From G963677185 sp963677185 (GTDB lineage Bacteria > Bacillota > Syntrophomonadia > Syntrophomonadales > Syntrophomonadaceae), in contig OY781889.1 in the NCBI GenBank assembly GCA_963677185.1, positions 2,666,001 to 2,730,000 on the forward strand: a stretch of 64,000 bases of DNA. The letters run 5' to 3'. Below, piece by piece: positions 8,614-17,647 of this stretch. The number at the start of each line of letters is the position of its first letter. Position 1 is the first letter of the stretch. The notes beneath the pieces are model-generated. The model ran no database searches and was not told the DNA's origin. It worked only from the letters and a program-made list of their open reading frames with translations. The translations under genes were made by a program, and so were the position numbers.

Positions 8614-9255
8614 TTACATTCTGTAATAATGAAACAGGGCACCTATTCCACCTTCAATCCTGACCGAGGCTTTCGGGCCGGTCAAAACATTGGAAACCGC
8701 GTATGGATTGGTATTAAAGAGTTTTTCTCCGTTCAGTGGATATTCCAGGCCTTCAGTGTAAACATGCTCGATAGTTTCTGTCAAAGGAAGAATTGATATG
8801 GTATCACCCGGTGCTCCTTCTATTTCGAGCAGGCTGTCAAAAAGCTGGATAGTGCCTTCAGCAGTAACATGGCAAATTATTACTCCATTTTTTGTCGCCG
8901 CTATTCCAGCGTAGAGATTGGAAAGGCTATGATCCAGGCGTCCGCCCATGGTGCCGCAAAGAACTATCTCAGTGGCCCCCATTTCCGCGGCCAGATCTAT
9001 GGCCAGCTGGGTATCAGTAAAATCTTTCCGTCTATGATATCGTTTTAGAGGCACCAGCTTTTCCTGATAGAAGCTTAACACTTCGGGCCGGATGGAATCC
9101 ATGTCGCCAACTATCACATGGGGCTTCAGCCTTAGCTGATAGGCATAGTTGGCCCCCCCGTCCGCACAGATCAGGCGATCGGCGCTACGGATAAAAGGTT
9201 CGTAATATTCGAGCTCTCCGTATTCTCCATTGGCCATAATCACAAATCTCATCAA
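8614..9255 (-). CDS. thiN: Thiamine pyrophosphokinase
   Basis: Transfers pyrophosphate from ATP to thiamine, giving thiamine diphosphate. 213 aa, matching the family. ADGGANYAY near residue 32 and GDMDS at about 51 are the substrate and Mg-binding motifs of the catalytic domain. GTMGGRLDHSLSNL at about 101 is the second conserved block, and the C-terminal beta-rich binding domain contains GLEYPL and SNVL. It lies about 60 bp upstream of cdaA on the same strand. No TPP riboswitch is visible in front of it. Confidence 0.95.
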   Translation of the reverse strand: MMRFVIMANGEYGELEYYEPFIRSADRLICADGGANYAYQLRLKPHVIVGDMDSIRPEVLSFYQEKLVPLKRYHRRKDFTDTQLAIDLAAEMGATEIVLCGTMGGRLDHSLSNLYAGIAATKNGVIICHVTAEGTIQLFDSLLEIEGAPGDTISILPLTETIEHVYTEGLEYPLNGEKLFNTNPYAVSNVLTGPKASVRIEGGIGALFHYYRM

Positions 9256-9388
9256 GGCACCCTCATTTACATAGCTTATGTTCTAATTCTATATCTTATT
9301 ATATGCTGGCCAGGCAGGCAAATCAGCGATTGTTTGATGGCCGACAATTCAAATTAAAATATTCTCATTCAAAAATGAACCTTCCAAA

Positions 9389-9417
9389 TTGACAAAGAAT
9401 AAGCTAGTGCCTATAAT
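9389..9417 (+). promoter_or_regulatory. SigA-type promoter of the ferredoxin gene
   Basis: TTGACA at 9389-9394, a 17-bp spacer and TATAAT at 9412-9417: a full consensus housekeeping promoter. The ferredoxin start codon lies about 39 bp downstream. Confidence 0.9.
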
Positions 9418-9455
9418 GCAACTATTGAATTTTAATAAAAGGAGGACCTGCTGGA

Positions 9456-9629
9456 ATGTCTTATGTCATCACTGATGAGTGCATCAGTTGCGGTGTATGC
9501 AAAGATGAATGCCCCGTTGAAGCCATCAGCGAGGGAGACGATAAATATATTATCGATGCCGACCTGTGCACTGACTGCGGAAACTGTTCGGAAATCTGTC
9601 CGGTTGAAGCCTGCCAAGAGGTCGAATAG
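9456..9629 (+). CDS. 2[4Fe-4S] ferredoxin
   Basis: 57-aa small electron carrier: Cys9, 12, 15 and 19 form C-x2-C-x2-C-x3-CP (CISCGVCKDECP), and Cys38, 41, 44 and 48 form the second set (CTDCGNCSEICP). Each gives three Cys to one cluster and the fourth to the other, as in clostridial ferredoxins. The ATG at 9456 follows GGAGG at 9441-9445. It has a consensus promoter and a terminator of its own, so it is a single-gene, probably highly expressed unit on the plus strand. Such ferredoxins serve pyruvate, hydrogenase and other anaerobic redox enzymes; the exact partner is not indicated. Confidence 0.97.
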   Translation: MSYVITDECISCGVCKDECPVEAISEGDDKYIIDADLCTDCGNCSEICPVEACQEVE

Positions 9630-9746
9630 TAATACCCCTAAAAGGGCATTTACAAGCCAACTGACAGTATCAGACCAAGTACGAAAACCTGTTTAAGCTT
9701 TTCAATGAAGCCAGGCTGATGAGATGCGCTTTTATCATTGGTCTAA

Positions 9747-9774
9747 AACAGCCAAATCATTTGATTTGGCTGTT
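9747..9774 (+). terminator. Hairpin terminator after ferredoxin gene
   Basis: Perfect 13-bp stem AACAGCCAAATCA/TGATTTGGCTGTT (9747-9759 and 9762-9774) with a 2-nt gap, followed by CTTTCGTTTT. It lies between the converging ferredoxin and sensor kinase genes and could stop transcription from both sides. Confidence 0.85.
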
Positions 9775-9830
9775 CTTTCGTTTTGAGCCTTGTCTCACGG
9801 TGAATTCCATGATTTGCCGTTGATTCCAAT

Positions 9831-12800
9831 TTACGCTTCAGTCTCTTCCTGATCTCTTCGCTCCGTGTTTTCCAGCATCTGAGCCAGCTCCATCATCCCG
9901 TAAGGTTTGACTATGAAATCTTTAAATCCGTACATGGCGAATTCTGTAGCAAGTGGATCGTTCGAATACCCGCTGCTGGCCACCAGATAGGCCTGCGGGT
10001 CAAGGTTCAGGATGCGGCGGGCAACTTCCCGGATCCCCATGCCTCCAAGACCGTCGGCATCCATGATAACCAGGTTGAATGGCGCTCCATTCTGCAAATA
10101 TTCCTTGTATGATTCTACTGCATTAACTGCGTTGCTGGCCACCTGAACATGGTAACCCATGACGTTGAGGATATGACCGGTCACCTCGCCCAGTTCAGGT
10201 TCATCATCCAGTACCAGAATAGCCCCTTTCTTGCCGGACAGATGATAATGCGCCTCGGAATCGCCGGCACCCTTTATTTCCCTCACGGAAACATTGCTGG
10301 CAGCGGGGAGATAAAGGTAGAATGTCGTGCCCTTGCCGGGCCTGGAATCCAGATCTATATAACCCTGGTGCTTGGTCACAATGGAGTGTGAAATGGCCAG
10401 CCCCAATCCGCTGCCGTCCTCACGGGTGGTGAAATATGGATCGAAGATGCGTTTTTGCTGTTCTTCAGAAATGCCAATACCCTGGTCGCTAATGGACAGT
10501 TTAATATAATCATTTTTGACCAGCGGCAGAATATCCCCGTCTTCTACCCGGTAATTGCGGGCTTTGATAACGAGGCTGCCCCCGCTGGGCATGGCCTGGA
10601 TGCCGTTGATTACAATATTGTTGATAACCTGGCTCATCTGGGATTTATCTATGTCCACCGGCCAGAGGTTGCTTTCCAGGTCAAACTCGCAATGCACCTT
10701 GGTTCCGCTGATGGCAAATATGGCAGTATCCCTGATTAATTCTTCGATATTGGTAATCTGCCGGTCGGGGGTTCCGCCCCTGGCAAAGGTCAACAACTGC
10801 TTGGTCAGACCCTTGGCCTGGAATGATGCTTTCTCGGCTTCCACCAGAAATTCCTGGATCTCGTCGTTTTCTTCCAGCAGCATTTTGCACAGCGCCAAAT
10901 TGCCAGCTATTACAGTCAGCAGGTTGTTGAAATCATGGGCGATTCCGCCGGCCAGAACACCCAGTGACTCGAGCTTGCTGGCCTTGATGACTTCCTCTTC
11001 CATTTTTTGTTTTTCAGTGATATCGCGCATAACCCATACATGGCCGCTAAATATCCCTTCAGCCGCGATTATGGGAGCCCGGTTGACCTCTATAATTCGC
11101 TCTTCCTGATTAAACTGCAGGCTAACATTAAACAGGACATTGAAAGCATCATCATAGGATTGCCCTTCATTTCCCATGAACATTATGCCTTTGTCCACCT
11201 TGATATTGAATTCGTTCAAAAGATCTATTATATTATGCGCAATAAATTTTGCGGCTTGCTTGTTCAGAATTGTCTGCACAACTTCGTTCATAAGAATGAT
11301 CTTACCGCTGGCATCGGTGGTTATGACTCCTTCTCCAATGTTGCGCAGGGTTACCGAAAGTCTTTCCTTTTCTGCCGCCAGGGCTTCTTCAACCTTTTTA
11401 CGTTCTGATATGTCGCTGCCAACCAGCAGAGCGCAGATTTCTCCTTCCAGTGAAATGGGAGTACAGGACCACAGGCACATGATAAGCTCGCCATTTTTTT
11501 TGCGGGCTTTGAACTCCGCATTATAAACCGTGTGCCCTTCATAGATTACATCCCACAGAACACGGCGTTCGCCCTCCTTGGTCCATACGGCAACCCGCTT
11601 TGAGTTGGCACTCAGAGCTTCCCCAGGCTCAAAGCCGAAGTAATTGTTCCAGGTATCGTTGACTTCTATATAACGCCCGTCAGACAGGGATACTATGGCC
11701 ATCAGCATGGGGCTGTACCTGAAGGCCGAAGAGAATTTTTCTTCAGACATCTGCAAGGCTTTTTCCGCCCGGCGGTAGTCGCTGATGTCCTCGCACAGCA
11801 CCATACCGCCTACAACCCGTCCATCTTCAAATATGGGAGAGCTGTTAAATCTCAGTATTTTGTAGTGCCCGTCTTTACACATTACGGGGATTTCGTAACG
11901 GTCTGTAAGCCCCTTTAACAGGCGGTTATCAATATGCTCTAATATGATGCCCTTGTCTTCAGGAGCCACCAGGTCCTGAACCCCGGTGTTAATCCTTTCA
12001 TGGGCTTCCCAGCCCAGCATTTCGGTGAAAGTGGAATTGACAAAATTAATATTTCCATCCCAGCCATAGGTAAAAAAGGCTTCACTCAGGTTATTAATCA
12101 GCATGTTCAGGTAATCCACCTGTTTTTGGAGCAGCTGCTCGCTGTTAATAAGAGCCGACTGGACTTTTATTCTTTCTACAATCTCCTCGTTAAGCCGTTT
12201 ATTGGAATTCTCCAGCTCGCGAGTGCGGCTTCTGACTCTTTGTTCCAGTTCATCGCGGGCTTCACGCAGGTCGCGTTCAGCCTGCTTTTCACGGTCAATG
12301 TCCTCGGCCAGCACTATGCCCCCGATTATTTTGCCGTTCTCCATGCTGGCAGCGCTGTTGATGCGCAGGCTGTGCTCACTGCCATCCCGGTAATTGACCA
12401 TAATCTCGTAACTGCCCACAATGCCGGTTTTTATACGCTGTTCCAGCTCACGCTGCACCACGGGGCGATAGCTTTCGGTAACAAAAAACAATATGGGGCG
12501 GCCGATTACTTCCTCGCGTGAGTAACCAAAGGAATCACAGAATTTGCGATTGACCATATTTATAGTGCCTTCCAGGTCATAGGTAAAAAATAATTCGTTC
12601 ATGTTGTCAATCAGATGATTGAGGTAGGAGACCTGGCTGGTCAGATTGGCCTCGCTGGTATAAAGAGCATCAATTAGGGCATTCAGCCTTTCGGCCATAT
12701 CGTTGAAATCGTTGGCCAGTATGCTGATTTCGTCGTCGCCTTGCATTTCCAGCTTGCCGGCGTAGCGTTCATCCTTGAGAGCCCGTGTGGCATGGGCAAT

Positions 12801-13475
12801 TTCTGTTAACGGCTGAACGATGTTCTTCCAGAACAGCATATTTGAGATGCCGATAATCATCAGCCAGATCAGGGCAAACACCGCTATTACTTCGTAATAG
12901 CGCTGGTTCATGCTATTCACGGTGTCCAGGGACATGCCGAGCACCACCGCTCCGGTTGTCTGCCCCCGTTCTTTTTCCAGGGGCAGCACCGTGTTGACAA
13001 TATGCCTCCCGCTGTTTGCCCCTTCTAATGGCGACAAATCGGCGGTGAAGATCAGAGGCGCCTCAGCCAGGCCATCCAGCAGCCTATTAACAAAACTGTT
13101 ATCCAGAAACCATTTATCCTGGCCGTCCGCAGTGCTGTCGACATACACCCTGCTGGTCGCATCCAGTACATATATATAGCTTATCCATTCATTTTCGGAA
13201 TCAATGTCCTTCACCGATTCCCGCAGCGCTTCTTCATTCATAGACAGGGCATTATTTTGTACAATTTCCGCCAATTGGCGGCTGCTGGCATTGTAATTTT
13301 CCTCCTGCCACGGAATAATAAGACCGTGAAATATCCCCAGCAGGCCGCATAAAAGGACGATGCTGATGGCGAATTCGAGAATCACCAGCTTGGTTCCGAC
13401 TTTCAAAATACCGGCTCCTTTCCAGATGAATGCCCGGAATGCTTTTCTTTCCCTGTGTATGGCCAGACCATTCAT
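9831..13475 (-). CDS. Hybrid sensor histidine kinase, multi-PAS with receiver
   Basis: 1214 aa. An N-terminal membrane helix (about 28-50), an extracellular sensor segment of about 135 aa and a second helix (about 192-213) are followed by a HAMP-like linker (about 215-270). Then come four PAS regions, roughly 285-410, 455-580, 585-705 and 715-830. The histidine box AGGIAHDFNNLL has His847, and the ATPase part has DQGIGI and GSGLGLAISHSI. A C-terminal receiver starts with ILVLDDEPELG, and its likely phosphoacceptor is Asp1139 (VIMD). It should sense several internal and one external cue and pass phosphate His to Asp, probably to an output protein not encoded here. No separate response regulator lies next to it. 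Signal unknown. Confidence 0.93.
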   Translation of the reverse strand: MNGLAIHRERKAFRAFIWKGAGILKVGTKLVILEFAISIVLLCGLLGIFHGLIIPWQEENYNASSRQLAEIVQNNALSMNEEALRESVKDIDSENEWISYIYVLDATSRVYVDSTADGQDKWFLDNSFVNRLLDGLAEAPLIFTADLSPLEGANSGRHIVNTVLPLEKERGQTTGAVVLGMSLDTVNSMNQRYYEVIAVFALIWLMIIGISNMLFWKNIVQPLTEIAHATRALKDERYAGKLEMQGDDEISILANDFNDMAERLNALIDALYTSEANLTSQVSYLNHLIDNMNELFFTYDLEGTINMVNRKFCDSFGYSREEVIGRPILFFVTESYRPVVQRELEQRIKTGIVGSYEIMVNYRDGSEHSLRINSAASMENGKIIGGIVLAEDIDREKQAERDLREARDELEQRVRSRTRELENSNKRLNEEIVERIKVQSALINSEQLLQKQVDYLNMLINNLSEAFFTYGWDGNINFVNSTFTEMLGWEAHERINTGVQDLVAPEDKGIILEHIDNRLLKGLTDRYEIPVMCKDGHYKILRFNSSPIFEDGRVVGGMVLCEDISDYRRAEKALQMSEEKFSSAFRYSPMLMAIVSLSDGRYIEVNDTWNNYFGFEPGEALSANSKRVAVWTKEGERRVLWDVIYEGHTVYNAEFKARKKNGELIMCLWSCTPISLEGEICALLVGSDISERKKVEEALAAEKERLSVTLRNIGEGVITTDASGKIILMNEVVQTILNKQAAKFIAHNIIDLLNEFNIKVDKGIMFMGNEGQSYDDAFNVLFNVSLQFNQEERIIEVNRAPIIAAEGIFSGHVWVMRDITEKQKMEEEVIKASKLESLGVLAGGIAHDFNNLLTVIAGNLALCKMLLEENDEIQEFLVEAEKASFQAKGLTKQLLTFARGGTPDRQITNIEELIRDTAIFAISGTKVHCEFDLESNLWPVDIDKSQMSQVINNIVINGIQAMPSGGSLVIKARNYRVEDGDILPLVKNDYIKLSISDQGIGISEEQQKRIFDPYFTTREDGSGLGLAISHSIVTKHQGYIDLDSRPGKGTTFYLYLPAASNVSVREIKGAGDSEAHYHLSGKKGAILVLDDEPELGEVTGHILNVMGYHVQVASNAVNAVESYKEYLQNGAPFNLVIMDADGLGGMGIREVARRILNLDPQAYLVASSGYSNDPLATEFAMYGFKDFIVKPYGMMELAQMLENTERRDQEETEA

Positions 13476-13583
13476 GTTGGTTTTCGGTTGCAGCTATGTA
13501 AAAGCTTGTGGCTTGACCGCGTGTGCTTATACCGTGGCTTGCGCTTACTATTGTAAACTGAAATATCCTTAATTGAAAGATTG

Positions 13584-14042
13584 CTATAACAAGCCGGGAA
13601 AAGAGTTCTGGCGCAGGGCTTCATAAAGGATAATGGCAACTGCGTTCGCCAGGTTTAGTGAGCGCCCGAAATCGCGCATGGGAATGCGGATCAAGCTTTC
13701 AGCATTGGCGGCCAGGAGCTCCGCTGGCAGACCGGCGGTCTCCTTTCCCATAACCAGAACATCCTCATGGCCATATTTGATCTCGGTGTACAGGCGTCCA
13801 GCCCGAGTGCTGGCATAGAAGTAATTCAGGCTTCCCAGGCTGGCCTGCAAATCAGCGAAGGCATCCCAAACCTGTACATCCACCTTGTCCCAATAATCGA
13901 GGCCGGCTCGTTTCATATAGCGGTCCTCCAGTGAAAAGCCGAGCGGCTTTACCAGGTGAAGGCGGCTTCCGGTCAATGCGCAGGTGCGGGCTATATTGCC
14001 GGTGTTATATGGTATTTCCGGTTCGATTAAAACAATCTGCAT
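13584..14042 (-). CDS. trmL: tRNA (cytidine(34)-2'-O)-methyltransferase
   Basis: 152 aa, SPOUT methyltransferase of the TrmL/YibK type that methylates the wobble ribose of tRNA-Leu isoacceptors using SAM. Family signatures are EPEIPYNTGNIAR at the N-terminus, the knot residues VLVMGKETAGLP at about 93 and IPMRDFGRSLNLANAVAI near the C-terminus. It follows the EamA gene at the end of the liv-type operon, separated from it by a heptamer array. Confidence 0.95.
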   Translation of the reverse strand: MQIVLIEPEIPYNTGNIARTCALTGSRLHLVKPLGFSLEDRYMKRAGLDYWDKVDVQVWDAFADLQASLGSLNYFYASTRAGRLYTEIKYGHEDVLVMGKETAGLPAELLAANAESLIRIPMRDFGRSLNLANAVAIILYEALRQNSFPGLL

Positions 14043-14044
14043 TA

Positions 14045-14165
14045 CATCTCACTTTTGTTCTTCACTCTAATCATTTCACTCTTAACCCTTAACCCTTAAC
14101 ATTTCACTTAACACTCTCTACTCTTTTTACTTTTCACTTTTACCTTTTAACCTTTCACTTCTAAC
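14045..14165. repeat. Heptanucleotide array 1 (degenerate)
   Basis: Low-complexity tract. Read on the minus strand it contains GTGAAAA, GTAAAAA, GTTAAGG and GTTAAGA units in 7-nt register, with interruptions. It fills nearly the whole gap between the EamA stop (14169) and the trmL start. Same family as the arrays at 18948, 26955 and 31733, though more decayed. Confidence 0.75.
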
Positions 14166-14168
14166 CAT

Positions 14169-15065
14169 CTACACATTCTCTATAAGTTCATTATCGCGGT
14201 CAGGTCCGCGGACTTCGCGGGTCGCCGCTATGTATATTCCGGAAAGAATCATCAAACCTCCCGCCCACTGGTACCAGGCCAGACTTTCGTTGAATATCAG
14301 ATATCCAAGTATTGATGCGCCCACGGATTCGCCAAGAATGGAAACGGAAACCAGCGGGGCTTTCAGATGCTTGAGCGTCCAATTGAGCACACCATGACCG
14401 GCAATGCCCGGAACTATCGCAAGTAAAAGAAATAAAATCCATTCTTTCCCCGGGTATCCCAATAATTGATACGGTCCAGCAGCGCAAGCGGCTGCCAAAA
14501 CCAGGGCAGCAACTCCAGATACGGTGAAGGTATAGGTCCAGGCGGGAACCTGGGCCCTGATGCGGCGCCCGATTAGATAATATATAGCGATAAAAAAACC
14601 GCTGGCCAGAGCCAGCATATCACCCATGAGCTTGCCTGACTTGAAATCTCCTCCAGCTATTACGATACTGCCGGCTAGCGCGGCCAATACGCCAACCATA
14701 GCCATGCCCTGCAGCCGTTCTTTTAAAAAGACACTTGAAAATATCAGGACAAAAAGCACCTGAAGGTTAGTAAACAGAACTGAAGAGGAAATACTGGTAT
14801 ATGACAGCGAACTGATCCAGAAAGCGAAGTGTAAAGCCAGGAAAAAGCCGGCCACCGCTATTAAAAGCAAATCCTGGCGCCCAATTTTTCCAATGTTGCC
14901 TTTTAGCGCGGGGCCTGCTAGAATGGCGGCGAGCACCGCGGTAAACAACACCCTGTAGAATGCAATGATCAACGCCGGAGCTCCGGAAAAGCGGATGATA
15001 ATCGAGGCAAAAGCCATAGCGGCTACTCCAGCCATCAGCAGGCTATATACCCTTAATGGTTTCAT
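14169..15065 (-). CDS. EamA/DMT-family membrane transporter
   Basis: 298 aa, hydrophobic throughout with about ten helices arranged as two EamA repeats (about 10-140 and 150-285), typical of drug/metabolite exporters. The substrate cannot be read from sequence. Its ATG overlaps the livG stop (ATGA at 15062-15065), so it is translationally coupled to the ABC transporter genes and occupies the position where livF normally sits. A functional link to amino-acid export or exchange is possible but is inference. Confidence 0.9.
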   Translation of the reverse strand: MKPLRVYSLLMAGVAAMAFASIIIRFSGAPALIIAFYRVLFTAVLAAILAGPALKGNIGKIGRQDLLLIAVAGFFLALHFAFWISSLSYTSISSSVLFTNLQVLFVLIFSSVFLKERLQGMAMVGVLAALAGSIVIAGGDFKSGKLMGDMLALASGFFIAIYYLIGRRIRAQVPAWTYTFTVSGVAALVLAAACAAGPYQLLGYPGKEWILFLLLAIVPGIAGHGVLNWTLKHLKAPLVSVSILGESVGASILGYLIFNESLAWYQWAGGLMILSGIYIAATREVRGPDRDNELIENV

Positions 15066-15826
15066 ATACCTACTCCCAGGTAGGACTGTATGACCCGTTC
15101 ATCCTGTTTTACAGCTTCAGGAGTGCCTCTAGCGATCAAGGCTCCGTAATCAAGCACCGCAATCTCGTCGCATATACCCATGACCAGTTCCATATCGTGT
15201 TCCACCAGCAGTATGGACAGCTCCATCTCCTGCCGTATTTTATGAATCAGTTCAGACAGATCGCCTTTTTCATTACGGTTCATGCCTGCGGCCGGTTCAT
15301 CCAGCAGCAGCAGCTTGGGATTCAAAGCCAGCGCCCGTGCAATCTCCAACCGCCGTTGTTCGCCATAGGCCAGGCTGCTGGCATATTCATTCCGTTTCTG
15401 TTCCAGCCCCATCATGGCCAGAAGATCCAGGCTTTTGGCCAGGACATCACGCTCCTCCCTGCGAGCGCGCGGAAACCCCAGCATAGAACTCCACAGGCCG
15501 CTTCTGGTGACTCCGTGACATCCTATGCGCACATTGTCCAGTACCGACATTTTTTTAAACAGCCGTATATTCTGGAAAGTACGGCCTATACCCAGCCGGG
15601 CGATTTTGCTGGCGGCTGCCTTTTTAACCGGCTGGCCCTGGTAATATAACTGGCCTTCAGTGGGGATATAAATGCCGCTGATTATGTTAAACAGCGTTGT
15701 CTTGCCAGCGCCGTTGGGGCCAATCACTCCAAATATTTGGCCTTCGGAGACTTCAAGGCTTACCCGGTTCAGGGCCCGCAGCCCTCCAAATTCGTGGCTA
15801 ATATTTTCACATTTCAGGATTGCCAT
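15062..15826 (-). CDS. livG: Branched-chain amino-acid-type ABC ATPase LivG
   Basis: 254-aa ATPase of a HAAT-family importer. Walker A is GPNGAGKTT at about 36-44, the signature region LAYGEQRRLEIARAL is at about 156-170, Walker B is LLLLDEPAAGMN at about 177-188, and the switch His is in LVEHDM. The C-terminal LivG-type extension and IQSYLG tail are present. It overlaps livM by 13 bp. A partner LivF ATPase would be expected but is not in this window. Confidence 0.94.
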   Translation of the reverse strand: MAILKCENISHEFGGLRALNRVSLEVSEGQIFGVIGPNGAGKTTLFNIISGIYIPTEGQLYYQGQPVKKAAASKIARLGIGRTFQNIRLFKKMSVLDNVRIGCHGVTRSGLWSSMLGFPRARREERDVLAKSLDLLAMMGLEQKRNEYASSLAYGEQRRLEIARALALNPKLLLLDEPAAGMNRNEKGDLSELIHKIRQEMELSILLVEHDMELVMGICDEIAVLDYGALIARGTPEAVKQDERVIQSYLGVGI

Positions 15827-16704
15827 GTTTGAACCTCTTTTTTGCCTGAAAAGAATTTTTTAACATCATACCAGCGCACATCCCCCAGCAAACCGTTCGG
15901 CCTGAATATCATCAGGACAACCAGCAGAGCGCCGTATATCATCATCCGGTACTCCTGGAAAAAACGCAGCATTTCAGGAGCGGCAGTCAGTACCGCGGCA
16001 CCGATTATGGTTCCAGGAATGCTTCCCAGACCGCCCAGCACCACCATATTAAGGATTTCGATGGATCTCATGAATCCAAAATCGCCCGGCTGAATATAGT
16101 ACATGTAATGAGCGTACATCGCCCCTCCCAATCCGCCCAGGAATGATCCCATGGTGAAAGCCAGGACTTTCAGATAAGTCGTATTGATCCCTGAGGCGGC
16201 CGCAGCGATTTCATCCTCCCGTATAGCGAAAAATGCCCGCCCGATGCGGCTGCGATAAAGCTGCCAGCTCAAGAGCAGCACTAACAAAGCAATCCCCCAT
16301 ACCATTGTAAAACCGGTTTCCTGGGGAATGCCTGCCAGCCCGACGGCTTTGCCGCCTGGAGCAAAATTCAGGAAGAATACGCGGATTATCTCGGCAAAGC
16401 CTATAGTGACCATAGCCAGGTAGTCACCTTCCAGACGCAGGGTTGGTATGCCAATCAGCAATCCTAAAAAGGCCGCCATGCATCCTCCGCCCAGCATAGC
16501 CAGCGGATAGGGCACGTTGAATTTCATGACCAGGATGGCCGATGTATAGGCTCCAATAGCCACAAAACCCGCATGACCCATGGACAACTGGCCGGTCACC
16601 CCGGTAACCAGGTTCAGGCCCAGGGCAATGATAAGGTTGATGCCTATTAATATAATTATGCGTAAGTAGTACGGGTCGATTATTTCTGCAACTAGCTGGT
16701 CCAC
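15814..16704 (-). CDS. livM: Branched-chain amino-acid-type ABC permease LivM
   Basis: 296 aa with about eight to nine membrane helices. GLNLVTGVTGQLSMGHAGF near residue 29 and the EEIAAAASGIN-like coupling loop (REDEIAAAASGINT at about 177) mark the LivM family; GGLGSIPGTIIGAA is the conserved C-terminal block. It forms the transmembrane channel with LivH. It lies 10 bp downstream of livH and overlaps livG. Confidence 0.95.
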   Translation of the reverse strand: MDQLVAEIIDPYYLRIIILIGINLIIALGLNLVTGVTGQLSMGHAGFVAIGAYTSAILVMKFNVPYPLAMLGGGCMAAFLGLLIGIPTLRLEGDYLAMVTIGFAEIIRVFFLNFAPGGKAVGLAGIPQETGFTMVWGIALLVLLLSWQLYRSRIGRAFFAIREDEIAAAASGINTTYLKVLAFTMGSFLGGLGGAMYAHYMYYIQPGDFGFMRSIEILNMVVLGGLGSIPGTIIGAAVLTAAPEMLRFFQEYRMMIYGALLVVLMIFRPNGLLGDVRWYDVKKFFSGKKEVQTWQS

Positions 16705-16714
16705 TCTGCTACTC

Positions 16715-17590
16715 CTAAACCTTTTTCACTATTTTTCTGCCCAGCAAACCTTGAGGCCTGACGATTAGCACCAGAATAAGGATGGCAAAGGCAAAGGCGT
16801 CTTTATATGATGACGATAAGTAAGCCACTCCGAATATTTCGATTATCCCCAGGGTTATTCCTCCCACCATGGCTCCGGGAATGGAGCCAATACCGCCAAG
16901 CACTGCGGCGGCAAAGGCTTTCAAGCCTGCCATCATTCCCATATACGGACCGACCGCGTTATAGTATATGCCTACCATTACTCCCCCGGCTGCAGCCAGA
17001 GCGGAACCAATCGCAAAAGTGATGGATATGACCTGATTAACGTTAATACCCATCAGGCTGGCTGCGTCTAAATCCTGGGCGCAGGCGCGCATGGCCTTGC
17101 CTATCCTGGTTTTCTGAACCATAAAATGCAAGGATGCCATTAGCGCACCCGATAGGCCGATAATTATAAGTTGAAGAGTGGAAAATTCAATCCCGCCCAA
17201 AGTAAAAGTGCTTCGGCTGATTACATCCGGATAGCATACGGTATTGGGGCCGTTCAGCTTGGTCATCAAGGTGGACAGGAATATTGATACTCCAAGTGCG
17301 GAAATAAGTGGAGCAAGCCGGTTGGATTTGCCCCTCAAAGGCCGGTAAGCTACTCTCTCAACCAAAACGCCCAGCAGCATGCAAAAAACCATGGCGCCGC
17401 CCAGGGCCAGAAATATATTCACTCCAGCCACGGTTACAAGAAAGAATCCCGCAAAGGCACCGAACATGTAAATCTCTCCGTGGGCGAAGTTGATGAGCTG
17501 TACGATGCCGTAAACCATCGTATAGCCCAGAGCTATAAGCGCATATGTACTTCCCAGGGTAATGCCGTTTACCAGTTGTTCGAGAAACAT
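16715..17590 (-). CDS. livH: Branched-chain amino-acid-type ABC permease LivH
   Basis: 291 aa, eight or so helices. It starts MFLEQLVNGITLGSTYALIA, and GYTMVYGIVQLINFAHGE is the LivH signature; AVLGGIGSIPGAMVGG at about 228 is the second. The ATG follows GGAGGAAAAC. A hairpin between the binding protein gene and livH probably lowers expression of the membrane parts relative to the binding protein. Confidence 0.95.
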   Translation of the reverse strand: MFLEQLVNGITLGSTYALIALGYTMVYGIVQLINFAHGEIYMFGAFAGFFLVTVAGVNIFLALGGAMVFCMLLGVLVERVAYRPLRGKSNRLAPLISALGVSIFLSTLMTKLNGPNTVCYPDVISRSTFTLGGIEFSTLQLIIIGLSGALMASLHFMVQKTRIGKAMRACAQDLDAASLMGINVNQVISITFAIGSALAAAGGVMVGIYYNAVGPYMGMMAGLKAFAAAVLGGIGSIPGAMVGGITLGIIEIFGVAYLSSSYKDAFAFAILILVLIVRPQGLLGRKIVKKV

Positions 17591-17605
17591 GTTTTCCTCC
17601 AGAAA

Positions 17606-17632
17606 AGGGCCCGTCCCTCAAAGGAACGGGCC
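17606..17632 (-). terminator. Intercistronic attenuator hairpin
   Basis: On the minus strand the stem GGCCCGT/ACGGGCC (17626-17632 and 17608-17614) is followed by CTTTTCT just before the livH ribosome site. A weak terminator between a binding-protein gene and its permease genes is a common way to make more binding protein than channel. Confidence 0.7.
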
Positions 17633-17647
17633 GCTGGTTATTTCATT

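Noticed and set aside
9432..9696. Other ORFs over the ferredoxin gene
   Set aside because: Shadows; the 57-aa ferredoxin with two full cysteine motifs, promoter and ribosome site explains the region.
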